Shown: positions 53,206 to 62,052 of the stretch, piece by piece
Layout of the letters: the number at the start of each line of letters is the position of its first letter
How positions within the stretch are numbered: the stretch's first letter is position 1
Assembly (NCBI RefSeq): GCF_008711285.1
Contig: NZ_VXDC01000001.1
Coordinates: 620,001-684,000 of the forward strand
Length of the DNA: 64,000 bases
Origin: Roseibium aquae
GTDB lineage: Bacteria > Pseudomonadota > Alphaproteobacteria > Rhizobiales > Stappiaceae
Direction: 5' to 3'
Program-made: the position numbers and the translations under genes
Notes under the pieces: generated by a model
What the model was told of the DNA's origin: nothing
Databases searched by the model: none
The model's input: the letters and a program-made list of their open reading frames with translations, nothing else

Positions 53206-53964
53206 ATGAAAGCGTACACATTTGCAGCGTCCGCCGGTCTTGCGGTTCTGATCGCCGGATCGGCTTCAGCCGAAATCGTCGGGGATTATCACACCTATAC
53301 GGTCGGCGGGACGACCTTCGAAGGCTATGTTGCCACCAACACGGCACTGGAAGAGCCGCGCGGCACGGTTCTGATTGTCCACGACTGGGATGGCATGACC
53401 GGCTATGAAGAGCGGCGGGCCGACATGCTGGCCGCGCTCGGCTATACGGCGTTTGCCATCGACGTCTACGGCGCCGACGTCAATCCGACGACAGTCGATG
53501 AAAACCGCGCCTTGTCCGGAGCGCTCTACGGCGACCGGGCCCTGTTCCGCGAGCGGCTGCTCGGATCCATTGCCGAAGCGGCCAACATTCCCGGTGCCTC
53601 CGACGACATGGTCATGATGGGCTATTGCTTCGGAGGCGCGGCGGTGCTGGAGGCGGCACGTGCCGGGGCGGATCTCGAAGGCTTTGTCAGTTTCCACGGT
53701 GGCCTCGGCACGCCCGAAGGGCAGGACTACAGCCAGGCGACCGGGCCGATCATGCTGTTTCACGGGTCGGCGGACCCGGTATCCGGCATGGCTGACCTGG
53801 CCGCGCTGCTCGATGAACTGCAAGCCGCCGGCGTTGCCCATGGCGCGCAGATCTTCGGCGGCGCAAGGCACTCCTTCACGGTCTATGGATCGCGGGATTA
53901 CGACCTTGGCGCCGATCAGGGCAGTTGGACAGGACTGCAGGCTTTTCTTGCCGAGGCGCTCTGA
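53206..53964 (+). CDS. Secreted dienelactone hydrolase-family protein
   Basis: This 252-residue alpha/beta hydrolase has a Sec signal peptide (MKAYTFAASAGLAVLIAGSA, cleavage after ASA at about residue 23). The nucleophile is cysteine in MGYCFGGAAVL, with Asp in FHGSADP and His in GARHSFT, the dienelactone hydrolase triad. Cytosolic relatives open dienelactones from chlorocatechol breakdown; a periplasmic role is less clear. The ATG at 53206 follows GAGGT; an ATG four codons earlier is in frame. It has its own terminator and sits between rnpB and mraZ. Confidence 0.87.
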   Translation: MKAYTFAASAGLAVLIAGSASAEIVGDYHTYTVGGTTFEGYVATNTALEEPRGTVLIVHDWDGMTGYEERRADMLAALGYTAFAIDVYGADVNPTTVDENRALSGALYGDRALFRERLLGSIAEAANIPGASDDMVMMGYCFGGAAVLEAARAGADLEGFVSFHGGLGTPEGQDYSQATGPIMLFHGSADPVSGMADLAALLDELQAAGVAHGAQIFGGARHSFTVYGSRDYDLGADQGSWTGLQAFLAEAL

Positions 53965-53989
53965 TCACGAAGCTTGTTCATGCCATGCG

Positions 53990-54020
53990 AGCCGCCTGCC
54001 TTCTGGCTGGCGGCTTTTTT
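53990..54020 (+). terminator. Intrinsic terminator of the hydrolase gene
   Basis: AGCCGCC-T-GCC and GGC-T-GGCGGCT pair with one T-T mismatch around a 4-base loop, then a run of six T. It insulates the dcw promoter from upstream transcription. Confidence 0.85.
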
Positions 54021-54194
54021 CGTGCGGCTCGCCATACCCCACTCCGATCCCGGTGTGTGTTGACCGGTTGCGCATCCTTTTCCGGAGCTGCTGCGATTCT
54101 TTTTTCCTGTCAAGCCTTCATTAAGCCTAACGCGCTAGCCTCAATTTTAGGAATTTTGGGAAGGCTTTGGCTGGGGTTGGTGCACCAAGTTCCA

Positions 54195-54235
54195 TTGACC
54201 TCCCATCATATCCCATGATATCCCATAAATACCCA
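54195..54235 (+). promoter_or_regulatory. dcw promoter with four MraZ boxes
   Basis: TCCCA occurs at 54201, 54211 and 54221 and ACCCA at 54231, a run of four with an exact 10-base period (TGGGA direct repeats on the other strand). This is the pattern bound by MraZ. TTGACC at 54195-54200 gives a -35 element, and TATCCC at 54219-54224 a -10 after 18 bases, so the boxes sit inside the promoter and bound MraZ would block it. The rest of the 409-base gap (53965-54373) holds the upstream terminator and AT-rich DNA. Confidence 0.75.
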
Positions 54236-54373
54236 GAACGGGGAGATGAAGGCCCGGACTGTGAAGGGTTCACGTGGTCTTCCGAACGGATCGCCGTCAG
54301 GCCGGTCCTGGCCCATTCCGGTTACTGAAAATTTGTGGGGCAGAGGCAGAGATTGCCTGTCTGAAAGGGACCG

Positions 54374-54847
54374 ATGGCCGGCTTCGTTTCGCATTTTACC
54401 AACCGGCTGGACGCCAAGGGTCGCGTGTCGATCCCGGCGCCATTCCGGGCGGTTTTGGCGAAGGATGGCTATGAGGGGCTGTACGCGATCGCATCGCCCC
54501 ATTGTCCGGCGGTCGATGCGGGCGGGCATGCGCTTTTGGGGGAAATCGAGACGCGGCTTGAGCAGTTCCAGAAGCTTTCGCCCGATCACGATGCGTTGGC
54601 CGTGGCGCTGTTCGGTGCCAGCGAGACCCCGAAGATCGACAATGATGGCCGGATGATGATTTCCGATATGATCCGAGAGCACACGGGCATTGACGACCAG
54701 GTGACCTTCGCAGGGCTCGGATACAAGTTTCAGATCTGGCAACCGGACCGGTTTCGCGAGCATCGCGCGGAGGCCCAGCGGCGCGCGCTCGCAATGCTGT
54801 CGGGCGCGTCCGCGTCCGCGGCGACCTCGGAAGGAGGATCGGCATGA
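54374..54847 (+). CDS. mraZ: MraZ, regulator of the dcw cluster
   Basis: MraZ binds repeats in its own promoter and represses the division/cell wall operon. The 157-residue product has two SpoVT/AbrB-like halves: RLDAKGRVSIPAPFRAVL (about 11-28) and KIDNDGRMMISDMIREHTGI (about 86-105). AAGGGA precedes the ATG. Four TGGG repeats lie about 140 bases upstream. Its stop overlaps the start of rsmH by 4 bases. Confidence 0.95.
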   Translation: MAGFVSHFTNRLDAKGRVSIPAPFRAVLAKDGYEGLYAIASPHCPAVDAGGHALLGEIETRLEQFQKLSPDHDALAVALFGASETPKIDNDGRMMISDMIREHTGIDDQVTFAGLGYKFQIWQPDRFREHRAEAQRRALAMLSGASASAATSEGGSA

Positions 54848-55884
54848 TGGCGCAAGGCGCGGAGCAGAATCTCTCCGATGCTGGCGGACCAGAGCGTCAT
54901 GTGCCGGTTCTCCTTGAGGCCGTGATGACCCATCTCGCGCCGGAGCCCGGGGATGTGATCGTTGATGGTACGTTCGGTGCCGGCGGTTACACGCGGGCCA
55001 TAATCGGGGCCGGCGCCCAGGTGATCGGCATTGACCGGGATCCGGATGCCATTGCCGGCGGGGCGGATCTGGCGCGCGCGGCCGGAGGCCGTTTGACCCT
55101 GGTGCCGGGCCGGTTCGCGGATCTTGAGAAGCATGCGGCGGAGGCCGGTCATGCCGCGGTCAGCGGTGTGGTGCTCGATCTCGGCGTGTCTTCCATGCAA
55201 CTCGACGAGGCCGAGCGCGGGTTTTCCTTTCTCCGCGATGGGCCGCTGGACATGCGCATGGAGCAAGCGGGGCCGTCGGCGGCCGATGTCGTGAATGAGC
55301 TTCCCGTTCGCGACCTGATCAGGATCATCGGCCTTCTTGGTGAGGAAAAGCGCGCGACCAGCGTCGCCCACGCCATTGACGTGGCCCGCAAGGAAAAGCC
55401 GTTTGCCGGGACCGCCGAATTGGCGAACCTCATCGAGAAGGTTCTTGGCCGCAATCCAAAAAAGGCGCAGATCCATCCGGCGACCCGCACATTTCAGGCC
55501 TTGCGCATCTATGTGAACGGCGAACTGCATCAGGCCGCCGAGGCGCTGGCGGCGGCCGAGCGGGTCCTGAAGCCGGGCGGACGGCTCGTGGTGGTGAGTT
55601 TCCACAGTCTGGAAGACCGCATCGTCAAACGGTTCTTCGCCGACCGCAGCCGCACCCATGCCGGAGGGTCGCGTCACATGCCGGAAGAACATGTTTCACC
55701 GCCGACTTTCGAGTTGTTGACCCGAAAGGCGGTCGAGGCGGATCAGGAAGAGACCGATCTCAATCCAAGAGCACGCTCGGCGCGTTTGCGGGCGGGGCGC
55801 AGGACCGCCAATCCGCCCAGGCATCTGGATATTCATGAAGCAGGCGTGCCGAAGCTCGCTGCCTTCAATGGACTGGGAGGCTGA
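54844..55884 (+). CDS. rsmH: 16S rRNA m4C1402 methyltransferase RsmH
   Basis: RsmH (MraW) adds a methyl group to N4 of C1402 in 16S rRNA. The 346-residue product has HVPVLLEAVMTHLAPEPGDV, the SAM-site DGTFGAGGYTRAI, VVLDLGVSSMQLDEAERGFS and the C-terminal VVVSFHSLEDRIVKRFF. The first ATG overlaps the mraZ stop; the second ATG codon follows at once and may be used instead. Translationally coupled dcw gene. Confidence 0.96.
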   Translation: MMAQGAEQNLSDAGGPERHVPVLLEAVMTHLAPEPGDVIVDGTFGAGGYTRAIIGAGAQVIGIDRDPDAIAGGADLARAAGGRLTLVPGRFADLEKHAAEAGHAAVSGVVLDLGVSSMQLDEAERGFSFLRDGPLDMRMEQAGPSAADVVNELPVRDLIRIIGLLGEEKRATSVAHAIDVARKEKPFAGTAELANLIEKVLGRNPKKAQIHPATRTFQALRIYVNGELHQAAEALAAAERVLKPGGRLVVVSFHSLEDRIVKRFFADRSRTHAGGSRHMPEEHVSPPTFELLTRKAVEADQEETDLNPRARSARLRAGRRTANPPRHLDIHEAGVPKLAAFNGLGG

Positions 55885-55886
55885 TC

Positions 55887-56243
55887 ATGGGGCGGATTTT
55901 GAACATTGTGTTCGTTGTGGCCGTCGTGATCGGGGCCGCGACGGTTTATGACATGAAACTGGCCGCCGAAAAGTCGGCGGAACGTGTGGCCGAACTCAAC
56001 CGGAAGATCGAAGAGGAGCGGCAGACCATTCAGCACCTGCGCGCGGAATGGAGCATGTTGACCCAGCCCGAACGCTTGCAGCGTCTTGTGGAGCGTCACA
56101 ACGCCTATCTGGAGCTCAAGCCCCTGGAAGCGGCACAAATCGTTCGCGCTGAAGACCTGCCGGCACGGCCGGTGATGCTTGAGCCGATTGGTGGCCCGGA
56201 CCCCTTGGGCGGCTATGCCGGCGCTGCGACGGTGGTGAGGTGA
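55887..56243 (+). CDS. ftsL: Cell division protein FtsL
   Basis: This 118-residue bitopic membrane protein has one N-terminal transmembrane helix (about 4-20) and a coiled coil (AAEKSAERVAELNRKIEEER, about 26-60), then a low-complexity periplasmic tail. Sequence identity to E. coli FtsL is low, as usual; position between rsmH and ftsI decides the call. It would link FtsB/FtsQ to FtsW-FtsI at the septum. Confidence 0.88.
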   Translation: MGRILNIVFVVAVVIGAATVYDMKLAAEKSAERVAELNRKIEEERQTIQHLRAEWSMLTQPERLQRLVERHNAYLELKPLEAAQIVRAEDLPARPVMLEPIGGPDPLGGYAGAATVVR

Positions 56244-56250
56244 GGCGGCC

Positions 56251-57963
56251 ATGACCATCGCAGACGGGAAAGCGTCGTTCTTGCAGGTGAGCCGGCCCAG
56301 ACCGCGTCCCTCGGTTGGATCTGTCTCATCGAGCCAGGTCAAGTCGCGGGTCTATGTGGCGATGGCGGCCTTTGTTGCCGTATATCTGATGATCGGCGGG
56401 CGTCTGGTCCAATTGGGGCAGATGGACAGCACCTCGAACCCGATCGTGGCGACGGCCGCCGATGCGGTCGCAGCGTCAAGACCCGATCTTCTGGACCGCA
56501 ATGGCGAGATCCTTGCCACCGACATCAAGACGGCTTCACTTTATGCCGAACCGCGCCGGATACTGGATGTCGACGAGGCTCTTGACGGCTTGACCCGGGC
56601 CTTGCCCGATCTGGATCCCCTTGTCGTCCGCCGCCGGCTGGAAAGCCGGGCGGGTTTTGTCTGGTTGAAGCGCGAACTGTCCCCGCGCGAGGTCGATGCG
56701 GTGCATGGCCTCGGCCTGCCGGGCATTGGCTTTCTGACGGAAAAGCAAAGGTTCTATCCGGGCGGTCCCACGGCCGGCCATATCGTCGGGTCCGTCAATG
56801 TCGACAATCAGGGATTGGCCGGGGTCGAGAAATTCATCGATGGGGAATGGCTGGGCGACCTGCAAACGCTCGGGTTCACCGCTGACCGCTCCCTGGAACC
56901 GGTGCGTCTGTCCATCGATCTGCGGGCCCAACACGCGGTGCGGGACGAACTGGTCAAGGCCATGGAGCGGTACCGGGCCATTGCCGCCGTGGGGATTGTT
57001 CTCGATGCGAAGACCGGCGAGGTCATCGCCATGGCATCGCTGCCCGACTACGATCCCAATGACCGATCCCAGGCGCTGGAAAAGGACCGTCTCAACCGGG
57101 CGACCGGGGGCGTGTTCGAGATGGGCTCGGTGTTCAAGGCATTCACAACGGCCATGGCGCTTGATTCGGGACGGGTCACAATCAATGACAGTTTCGATGC
57201 AACGCGGCCGATCCGGGCGGCGGGCCGCACGATCTCGGATTTCCACGGAAAAAACCGCATCCTCTCCGTCCCGGAAATTTTCATTTATTCGTCGAATATC
57301 GGGACCGCGAAAATGATGCTGGCGACCGGTGTGCCCCAGCAACAGGAGTTTCTGGAGCGGATCGGGCTGACCACGCGCCTTGAGACCGAATTGCCGGAAA
57401 ACGCCAGGCCATTGCTGCCGCCAAGGTGGAACGAGCTTGCGGCCATGACCATCTCTTTTGGTCACGGTCTTTCGATCACGCCCATGCAAACCGCTGTCTC
57501 GGCAGCGGCCATGATCAACGGTGGGAAACTGCTGCAGCCGACTTTCTTCCCGCGCTCCATGGATGAGGCGCAAGCCACTGCAAAACAGGTCATTTCCCCC
57601 GATGTGAGCCGGGCAATGCGATACCTGTTCCGGCTCAATGTGCTCTCCGGTTCCGGGCGCAGGGCGGAGGTTCCCGGCTATCTCGTCGGCGGAAAGACCG
57701 GGACCGCGGAGAAGATCGAAAATGGCGTTTACGTGGATGACAAACGCCGGAATTCGTTCCTGTCCGCCTTTCCCATGGATGACCCGCGATATGTCGTGCT
57801 GACCGTGATCGATGAGCCGAAGCCGGAGCGCGAAGGCATCGCCGCGACTGCCGGTTTGAATGCCGCGCCGGTCACCGGTGCCATCATTCGGCGGATTGCG
57901 CCAATGCTCGGGGTCATGCCGCGATTTGGCCAGGGGGGAGAGACGATCGAGATTTCCTACTAA
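56251..57963 (+). CDS. ftsI: Septal peptidoglycan transpeptidase FtsI (PBP3)
   Basis: FtsI cross-links peptidoglycan at the septum. The 570-residue product has one transmembrane helix (about 31-52), a dimerisation domain, and a transpeptidase domain with catalytic Ser293 in SVFK (Lys296), the SxN triad Ser347-Ser-Asn349 and the KTG box at 482-484. It lies 7 bases after ftsL. The 91-base gap before murE is the only real break in the run of dcw genes shown here. Confidence 0.96.
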   Translation: MTIADGKASFLQVSRPRPRPSVGSVSSSQVKSRVYVAMAAFVAVYLMIGGRLVQLGQMDSTSNPIVATAADAVAASRPDLLDRNGEILATDIKTASLYAEPRRILDVDEALDGLTRALPDLDPLVVRRRLESRAGFVWLKRELSPREVDAVHGLGLPGIGFLTEKQRFYPGGPTAGHIVGSVNVDNQGLAGVEKFIDGEWLGDLQTLGFTADRSLEPVRLSIDLRAQHAVRDELVKAMERYRAIAAVGIVLDAKTGEVIAMASLPDYDPNDRSQALEKDRLNRATGGVFEMGSVFKAFTTAMALDSGRVTINDSFDATRPIRAAGRTISDFHGKNRILSVPEIFIYSSNIGTAKMMLATGVPQQQEFLERIGLTTRLETELPENARPLLPPRWNELAAMTISFGHGLSITPMQTAVSAAAMINGGKLLQPTFFPRSMDEAQATAKQVISPDVSRAMRYLFRLNVLSGSGRRAEVPGYLVGGKTGTAEKIENGVYVDDKRRNSFLSAFPMDDPRYVVLTVIDEPKPEREGIAATAGLNAAPVTGAIIRRIAPMLGVMPRFGQGGETIEISY

Positions 57964-58054
57964 AATGCCGATGAGCATCCGGCGGGGTCGCAGCCGAAAA
58001 TCCGGACGCTTGAAAACGCAAAAAGACGACGCACCAACCGGATGATCGGATGAC

Positions 58055-59524
58055 ATGCAATTATCGAATCTTGCCGGCGGGCTGAAGCTACCGGACGGGG
58101 CGTCAGGCCTCGATATCACCGGGCTGACGGCCGATAGCAGGACCGTTCAGGCCGGATTTCTATTCGCCGCGCTCGAAGGCGCCGCCGTCGATGGCGCCCG
58201 TTTCGCTCCGCAGGCGGTCGAGGCGGGTGCGGTTGCGGTCCTGTGCGCCGAAACGGCGGCTCTCGACCTTTCGAAAACCCTTCCGGGCCATGTCGCAATT
58301 GTGGCCAGCAAGCAGCCGCGCCGCGACTTCGCGCTCATGGCCGCCCGGTTTTACAACCGGCAACCCGATGTGATCGTTGCCGTGACGGGCACCGCCGGCA
58401 AGACTTCGGTTGCCCATTTCACCCGTCAGATCTTCCAGATGTCGGGCCACGCCGCAGCCAGTCTGGGGACAATCGGAACAATCAGTCCGGATGGTGCGGT
58501 CTATGGCGGACTGACAACGCCCGATCCTGTTTCGCTCCATGCCGAACTGGCGCGGCTGGCCGATGACGGCGTCACCCATGTCGCCATGGAAGCCTCCAGC
58601 CACGGTCTCGACCAGCGCCGCCTCGACGGGGTTCACATCGTCGCCGCGGCCTTCACGAATCTCGGCCGCGATCACATGGACTATCACGCCACGATGGAGG
58701 ATTACTTCGAGGCGAAGCTGCGGTTGTTCAAGGATCTGCTGCCGCAGGGCGGAACGCTGGTCGCCGACCCTTCTGCCCCTTATGCCGACCGGGTGCTAAC
58801 ATTCGCGGCCGATCGGGGCCTTCGCACGCTCACGGTCGGGCCCCAGGGCCGGGACCTTCGCCTTGCGCGGGTGGAGACGGTGGGATTGGGTCAGTTTCTG
58901 ACCGTTGAAGCAGGCGGCAGGACGCTTAATGTCACGCTCCCTCTGATCGGCGACTTCCAGGTGTCCAACGCGCTCATCGCCGCGGGGCTTGCGATTGGCG
59001 CCGGTGTCAGGCCTGAAACGGCGGTGCGGGCTCTTGAAAGCCTGAAAGGTGCGCCGGGACGGCTCGAATTCGCCGGGCGAACCAGAACCGGGGGGGCTGT
59101 CTATATCGACTACGCTCATAAGCCAGACGCGGTTGAAAAAGCGCTCGCCGCTTTGCGGCCGTTCACGAAGGGCACACTCTCGGTGATCATCGGCGCCGGT
59201 GGGGACCGGGATCCCGGCAAGCGTGTCCTCATGGGTGCGGCGGCGGCGCGCAACGCGGACATGGTCATCGTGACCGACGACAATCCGCGCTCCGAAGACC
59301 CGGCTCTGATCCGCAAGGCGGTGCTGGAGGGAGCGCCGGGCGCGCTTGAAATCGCCGACCGGGCTAAAGCGATAGAAGAGGCCGTGCGGCGTCTGCAGGC
59401 TGGGGACATTCTGTGCGTGGCTGGAAAGGGCCATGAAACGGGCCAGATTGTCGGAAACACCGTGCTCCCGTTTTCAGATCACGAAGCCGTCAAGGCCGCC
59501 CTTTTGTCGGGAGAAAAACAATGA
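58055..59524 (+). CDS. murE: UDP-MurNAc-tripeptide ligase MurE (DAP-adding)
   Basis: MurE adds the third residue to the peptidoglycan peptide with ATP. The 489-residue product has the P-loop TGTAGKTSV (Lys116), a lysine-carbamate region, and the DNPR motif in VTDDNPRSEDP, which marks enzymes that add meso-diaminopimelate, as expected for a Gram-negative cell. Its stop overlaps the murF start by 4 bases. Confidence 0.96.
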   Translation: MQLSNLAGGLKLPDGASGLDITGLTADSRTVQAGFLFAALEGAAVDGARFAPQAVEAGAVAVLCAETAALDLSKTLPGHVAIVASKQPRRDFALMAARFYNRQPDVIVAVTGTAGKTSVAHFTRQIFQMSGHAAASLGTIGTISPDGAVYGGLTTPDPVSLHAELARLADDGVTHVAMEASSHGLDQRRLDGVHIVAAAFTNLGRDHMDYHATMEDYFEAKLRLFKDLLPQGGTLVADPSAPYADRVLTFAADRGLRTLTVGPQGRDLRLARVETVGLGQFLTVEAGGRTLNVTLPLIGDFQVSNALIAAGLAIGAGVRPETAVRALESLKGAPGRLEFAGRTRTGGAVYIDYAHKPDAVEKALAALRPFTKGTLSVIIGAGGDRDPGKRVLMGAAAARNADMVIVTDDNPRSEDPALIRKAVLEGAPGALEIADRAKAIEEAVRRLQAGDILCVAGKGHETGQIVGNTVLPFSDHEAVKAALLSGEKQ

Positions 59525-60951
59525 GTGAACCGCTGTGGACCCGGGAAGCGTTTGTCGCCGGTGCCGGGGGAACGCCGCAAGGACAGGTCCCGGACGCCGT
59601 TCTCGGCATTTCGATCGACAGCCGGACCCTGCAGCCGGGCGAAGCGTTTTTCGCCATCAAGGGCGACCGGTTCGATGGGCATGACTTTGTTGCCAGCGCT
59701 TTGGAGAATGGGGCCGCGGTCGCCGTGATTTCGGCCGACCGCCTTGGCGGGCTTCCCGCGGACGGGCGGTATCTGGTCGTTGACGATCCGCTTGAGGCGC
59801 TCAGGCGTCTTGCGGTTGCCGCGCGCCAGCGCAGCCGGGCCAGGATCGTCGCGGTGACCGGATCCGTGGGCAAGACCGGCACCAAGGAAGCCCTGCGCCT
59901 TGCTCTTTCCCCTAGCGGCAAGGTCCACGCGTCCGTCGCCTCCTTCAACAACCATTGGGGGGTGCCGTTGACGTTGGCCCGGATGCCGGAAGACACCGAC
60001 TACGGGGTGTTCGAGATCGGCATGAACCATGCAGGCGAAATCACGCCGCTTGTCAAAATGGTCAGACCCCACGTGGCGATCATTACGACCGTTCAAGCGG
60101 TGCACCTGGAATTTTTCGAAAGCATTGAAGGCATCGCGAAAGCCAAGGCCGAAATCTTCAATGGACTGGAAAGCGGTGGTCAGGCGATCCTGAACCGCGA
60201 CAACGACCAATTCGATCTCTTGCTGTTCCTCGCCAAGGCGGCCGGGGTGTCCGAGATTCAGACCTTCGGAACCGGTGAAGGCGCCGACTCATTCCTCGAA
60301 AAGGCGGCCCGGCAACCGGGCAGTTCCTCGGTTCAGGCGCGGATCCTCGGCCAGAACATCACCTACAAGATTGGCGCGGCCGGACAGCACCATGTCGTCA
60401 ACAGTCTCGCTGTGCTTACCGCGGTTGTGGACCTCGGGGCCGATCTGGCTCTGGCCGGTCTTGCCCTGGCCGACATGCAAGCGCCGAAGGGCCGCGGCCA
60501 GGTCAGCCGATTGTCGATGGATGGCGGCGTCGCCAGTCTGATCGATGAAAGCTATAACGCCAATCCGGCCTCCATGCGGGCTGCACTGGCGGTCCTGGCC
60601 GATGCTCCCGTGAGCCGCCCCGGGCGGCGGATCGCCGTCCTGGGCGACATGCTCGAACTGGGAGAAGACGGCCCGCGCATGCATGCGGGCCTGCTGGAGC
60701 CCATCGAGGCGGCTCAGGTGGATACGGTCTATTGTGCCGGCCCGCTGATGCATCATCTCTGGCAGCAACTGCCGCCGCAAAGGCGGGGGCACTATGCCGA
60801 GCATGCCAGGGATTTGACGGAACGGCTGCTGGAAGACCTGCGTCCGAAGGATGTCGTCATGATCAAGGGGTCCCTTGGTTCGAAAATGGGCCCTCTTGTC
60901 GAGGCTCTGAAATCAGAATATCCGCCTGCGGATGAAACCGCGGCGGCATGA
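59521..60951 (+). CDS. murF: UDP-MurNAc-tripeptide-D-Ala-D-Ala ligase MurF
   Basis: MurF adds D-Ala-D-Ala to UDP-MurNAc-tripeptide. The 476-residue product begins with the substrate domain (ISIDSRTLQPGEAFFAIKGD) and has the P-loop VTGSVGKTGTKEAL, the Mur-family FNNHWGVPLTLARM and GIGMNHAGEI-type segment, and a C-terminal ligase domain with ESYNANPASMRAAL and VLGDMLELG. Coupled to murE and followed by mraY after 9 bases. Confidence 0.96.
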   Translation: MSEPLWTREAFVAGAGGTPQGQVPDAVLGISIDSRTLQPGEAFFAIKGDRFDGHDFVASALENGAAVAVISADRLGGLPADGRYLVVDDPLEALRRLAVAARQRSRARIVAVTGSVGKTGTKEALRLALSPSGKVHASVASFNNHWGVPLTLARMPEDTDYGVFEIGMNHAGEITPLVKMVRPHVAIITTVQAVHLEFFESIEGIAKAKAEIFNGLESGGQAILNRDNDQFDLLLFLAKAAGVSEIQTFGTGEGADSFLEKAARQPGSSSVQARILGQNITYKIGAAGQHHVVNSLAVLTAVVDLGADLALAGLALADMQAPKGRGQVSRLSMDGGVASLIDESYNANPASMRAALAVLADAPVSRPGRRIAVLGDMLELGEDGPRMHAGLLEPIEAAQVDTVYCAGPLMHHLWQQLPPQRRGHYAEHARDLTERLLEDLRPKDVVMIKGSLGSKMGPLVEALKSEYPPADETAAA

Positions 60952-60960
60952 GGGCACTCG

Positions 60961-62046
60961 ATGTTTTACTACCTCACACAGTTTTCCGATCAGATCTCCG
61001 CTTTGAACGTTTTCCGTTACATCACGTTCCGCACCGGCGGGGCGATCATGACGGCCCTGTTTTTCGTCTTTCTGTTCGGTCCGAAAATCATCTCCAGCCT
61101 CCGGTTGCGTCAGGGGCATGGTCAGCCCATCCGCGCAGATGGTCCGGAAGGGCATCTTCTGACGAAAAAGGGCACCCCGACGATGGGCGGCCTGATGATC
61201 ATTTCGGGCGCGTTGGTGGCCGCTCTGCTCTGGGCGGATCTTTCCAACCCATATGTGTGGGTGGTGATCGGTGTCACGCTCGGGTTTGGCTTGATCGGCT
61301 TTTATGACGACTACCTCAAGGTCACCAAGTCCAGTCACAAGGGGTTCAGCGGAAAGGCCCGGCTGGGCGTGGAATTTCTGATTGCCGGTCTGGCGGCCTA
61401 CGCGGTCACCGTGCTCGACAATCCGCCATTTTCGACCTCGATCGCCTTTCCGTTTCTCAAGGACCTGACCTTGAACCTTGGGATTTTCTTCATTCCCTTC
61501 GCGGCCTTTGTGATCGTGGGGGCGGGCAATGCGGTCAACCTGACCGATGGCCTGGACGGGCTGGCGATCGTGCCGGTAATGATTGCCTGTGCGTCCTTCG
61601 CCCTGATCGCCTATCTGTCGGGCAACGCGGTGTTCGCCGAGTATCTGCAAATCCACCACGTCCCGGGCACAGGTGAGCTCGCGGTGCTGTCAGGGGCGGT
61701 CATCGGGGCCGGTCTGGGGTTCTTATGGTTCAACGCCCCGCCGGCCGCCATCTTCATGGGTGACACCGGTTCCCTAGCGCTCGGCGGCATGATCGGGGCG
61801 ATCGCGGTGGCGACGAAACACGAGATCGTGCTCGCGATTATCGGCGGGCTGTTCGTGTTGGAAGCGGTGTCCGTCATCGTGCAGGTCGTCTCCTACAAGC
61901 TGACCGGAAAGCGTGTTTTCCGCATGGCCCCCATCCACCATCATTTCGAATACCTCGGCTGGACGGAATCCCAGGTGGTGATCCGGTTCTGGATCATCGC
62001 GGTTGTCCTCGCGCTGGTCGGTCTTGCCACATTGAAGCTGAGGTAA
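60961..62046 (+). CDS. mraY: Phospho-MurNAc-pentapeptide translocase MraY
   Basis: MraY attaches phospho-MurNAc-pentapeptide to undecaprenyl phosphate, forming lipid I. This 361-residue inner-membrane protein has about ten helices and the family loops [10 protein letters not shown], the metal-site [19 protein letters not shown] and [20 protein letters not shown] lies 6 bases before the ATG. All active-site aspartates are present. Confidence 0.97.
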   Translation: MFYYLTQFSDQISALNVFRYITFRTGGAIMTALFFVFLFGPKIISSLRLRQGHGQPIRADGPEGHLLTKKGTPTMGGLMIISGALVAALLWADLSNPYVWVVIGVTLGFGLIGFYDDYLKVTKSSHKGFSGKARLGVEFLIAGLAAYAVTVLDNPPFSTSIAFPFLKDLTLNLGIFFIPFAAFVIVGAGNAVNLTDGLDGLAIVPVMIACASFALIAYLSGNAVFAEYLQIHHVPGTGELAVLSGAVIGAGLGFLWFNAPPAAIFMGDTGSLALGGMIGAIAVATKHEIVLAIIGGLFVLEAVSVIVQVVSYKLTGKRVFRMAPIHHHFEYLGWTESQVVIRFWIIAVVLALVGLATLKLR

Positions 62047-62052
62047 GGCGAG

